Assembly (NCBI GenBank): GCA_040954595.2
Contig: CM082587.2
Location: 11,966,001-12,030,000, forward strand
Source: Balanoglossus misakiensis
Taxonomy: Eukaryota > Hemichordata
Length of the DNA stretch: 64,000 bases
Reading direction: 5' to 3'
The notes under the pieces were generated by a model that was not told where the DNA came from, ran no database searches, and saw only the letters and a list, made by a program, of their open reading frames with translations. Of this stretch, positions 62,301 to 64,000 are shown piece by piece; within the stretch, counting starts at the first letter, position 1, and every line of letters starts with the position of its first letter. The translations under genes and the position numbers were made by a program.

Positions 62301-63082
62301 TGGCAAGCCGTCCTGCATCAATTATGAATTGTGTACATGCACTAAAGCGCCCTCACTGCTGGGTGTGTTGTATGGTCTTTAACCCTGTTTCAAATTAGAG
62401 TACTTTCTGCAATTTCAAGACAGATCTTACGTGCCATTGGAGAGCTCCATTGACTGGTCATTCATACTGTTTTCATTCATTCATTGCGGCATCAATATAT
62501 TTTATCTATTCTAGCCAAAGAGCTTGGCACCTGTTGAAATGAACTCATCTGCTGTGGGCCAGTTTATTGGTGGCAGTTGAGCTGAGGAGAGCACCTTCCT
62601 TCCCGGCACGCCACCAAGTAAAGTTCCACGCCGCCCACCACAGATGCCAGCATTCATTCATGCGAGTGAGTGTAATTGCAAATTTGCCTATTCTAGATCT
62701 GTAATGGAAATGGAGAAAGTACCTTATATTTTCTGTAAAATAGACATTTAATTGGCAAGCCGTCCTGCATCAATTATGAATTGTGTACATGCACTAAAGC
62801 GCCCTCACTGCTGGGTGTGTTGTATGGTCTTTAACCCTGTTTCAAATTAGAGTACTTTCTGCAATTTCAAGACAGATCTTACGTGCCATTGGAGAGCTCC
62901 ATTGACTGGTCATTCATACTGTTTTCATTCATTCATTGCGGCATCAATATATTTTATCTATTCTAGCCAAAGAGCTTGGCACCTGTTGAAATGAACTCAT
63001 CTGCTGTGGGCCAGTTTATTGGTGGCAGTTGAGCTGAGGAGAGCACCTTCCTTCCCGGCACGCCACCAAGTAAAGTTCCACG
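53308..63082. repeat. Satellite array 4 (9.77 kb)
   Basis: The same array as 14751-24525, with identical monomer order and both private variants. No genes. Confidence 0.95.
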
Positions 63083-64000
63083 TGCATTCCTGGCCCTGGT
63101 TTTATTTATGTTTACAGACAATATTGCATTTTTGTACAAGTATTTTAATCAACTATAAATTTTGAATGTGTCATTTACCTGAACCGGTCATGTTGACCAG
63201 AATGATACATTTCTGCCTTCACTCACCCTATAAATATGTGATTGAGACATAGGTCATTTGCATAAGCTAACATACCAGAAAGTAAGCATATCTGTTGTTT
63301 TCCCTGTGTCACTGCCATCAAAGTAAAAATTAGACGTTGTGTAGAGCAAACTCCAATTTTTTGTTCTCAATAAACATGGATGAATTACATAGAATGTGTT
63401 TGTTGTTTACAGTCTTTAAATGACACATTAGATTATGCACTTTACAAAACGTTTCTGAGAAACAAGTGACTAACTAGTTTCTTTCCACTGTGGCCAACGT
63501 GGTTCACTGTTTGTGTCAGAATCTCTCTGTTTTGCAAGGATTTTGAAATCATAGTGGTGACATGCATAGTGAAAATCAGCTACTTTCAAATGTCCGTCAT
63601 GTTCATGCTGTAATTGAATTTTCAAAGCTGGGCTGGCGTGTTTTTTCTTATTTACATAAGTATCACACTTTATACATGTATCTTCATGGGGTTTTTTGAG
63701 TCCCGTATTTAGGTCCTCTCTCACAATTTTACGAAATATCGTATAACTGACAGTTGTTCTTCCCAGAAGAGATTGGTTGGTTATGAACTCTCGGTGTAAC
63801 TGCGATATACTGTGGTCCGGCGCCAGGTACGGTTTAAATCGAGGATTCCTGCAGTAGTGAGATTCTACAATTCTGTGCCTGCGTACGTGTTCAGTGATAT
63901 CAGTCAGCAAATTTGGATTGAGTTTCCGACGATGCCCTTTGTGTCGGCCCCTTGCATCTGGCATCAGACCAGTAAAGTTCCATGTGCATTCCTGGCCCTG
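63083..64000. mobile_element. Gene cassette, copy 4 (left edge only)
   Basis: Starts at the same satellite junction as the others. Only the 3' side of the N-half duplicate is inside the window. Confidence 0.5.
63470..63964 (-). pseudogene. Truncated transposase-like N-half duplicate, cassette 4
   Basis: 164 codons, same as the other truncated copies. The complete gene should follow just outside the window. Confidence 0.8.

Larger units (their letters stand above)
38558..64000. repeat. Second copy of the 38,557-bp super-repeat (partial)
   Basis: Repeats 1-25443. It begins at the same base within a long monomer and carries the same private variants (59406, 62153) and the same homopolymer lengths as the first copy. 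Confidence 0.93.
63072..64000. repeat. 902-bp tandem duplication, cassette 4 (cut by window end)
   Basis: The first unit is complete and the second begins at 63974 (CAGTAAAGTTCCATG) before the window ends. Confidence 0.88.

Overview
The window is eukaryotic nuclear DNA, most likely from an invertebrate animal. Genes have GT-AG introns, TATA and octamer promoter elements and ATTAAA/AATAAA polyadenylation signals. There is a KMT5A (SET8)-like histone methyltransferase gene, a decayed LINE fragment, and about 60% of the window is satellite DNA. I see no bacterial, phage or organellar gene organisation. I cannot name the species.

Layout: one 8.15-kb gene cassette recurs inside satellite arrays. 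Satellite 1-6604; cassette 6605-14750; satellite 14751-24525; cassette 24526-32671; satellite 32672-45161; cassette 45162-53307; satellite 53308-63082; cassette start 63083-64000. The two kinds of inter-cassette array (about 9.77 and 12.49 kb) alternate, giving a super-period of 38,557 bp: bases 38558-64000 repeat bases 1-25443, including private satellite variants and homopolymer lengths wherever I compared them.

The satellite is built from a 274-bp short monomer and a 452-bp long monomer. The long form is the short one carrying a roughly 173-bp segment bounded by AGATCT direct repeats and imperfect inverted termini, so it looks like a short MITE-type insertion that was later amplified with the array.

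Each cassette holds four recognisable genes. (1) A minus-strand gene encodes the N-terminal, zinc-binding half of a transposase-like family. (2) A plus-strand gene only 171 bp away, divergently oriented, encodes the C-terminal RNase-H-like (DDE-type) half of what is normally one polypeptide. (3) A four-exon plus-strand gene encodes a KMT5A-like SET domain behind an N-terminal domain that resembles the winged helix at the end of viral primase-helicases. (4) A His-Me-finger (I-PpoI-type) zinc-binding endonuclease gene contains a long near-perfect palindrome in its coding sequence. A 902-bp tandem duplication at the left edge carries a truncated second copy of the first gene. The right edge holds a diverged relict of the satellite monomer and a frameshifted LINE reverse-transcriptase tail.

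Taken together, the cassette looks like a composite selfish element, or the remains of one: a recombinase in two pieces, a DNA-cleaving enzyme and a chromatin-modifying enzyme, co-amplified with a satellite whose ancestral monomer seems to be preserved at the cassette's own right end. That they act together is inference. Whether the 38.6-kb periodicity is a genomic tandem array, an unrolled circle or an assembly duplication cannot be decided from sequence alone.
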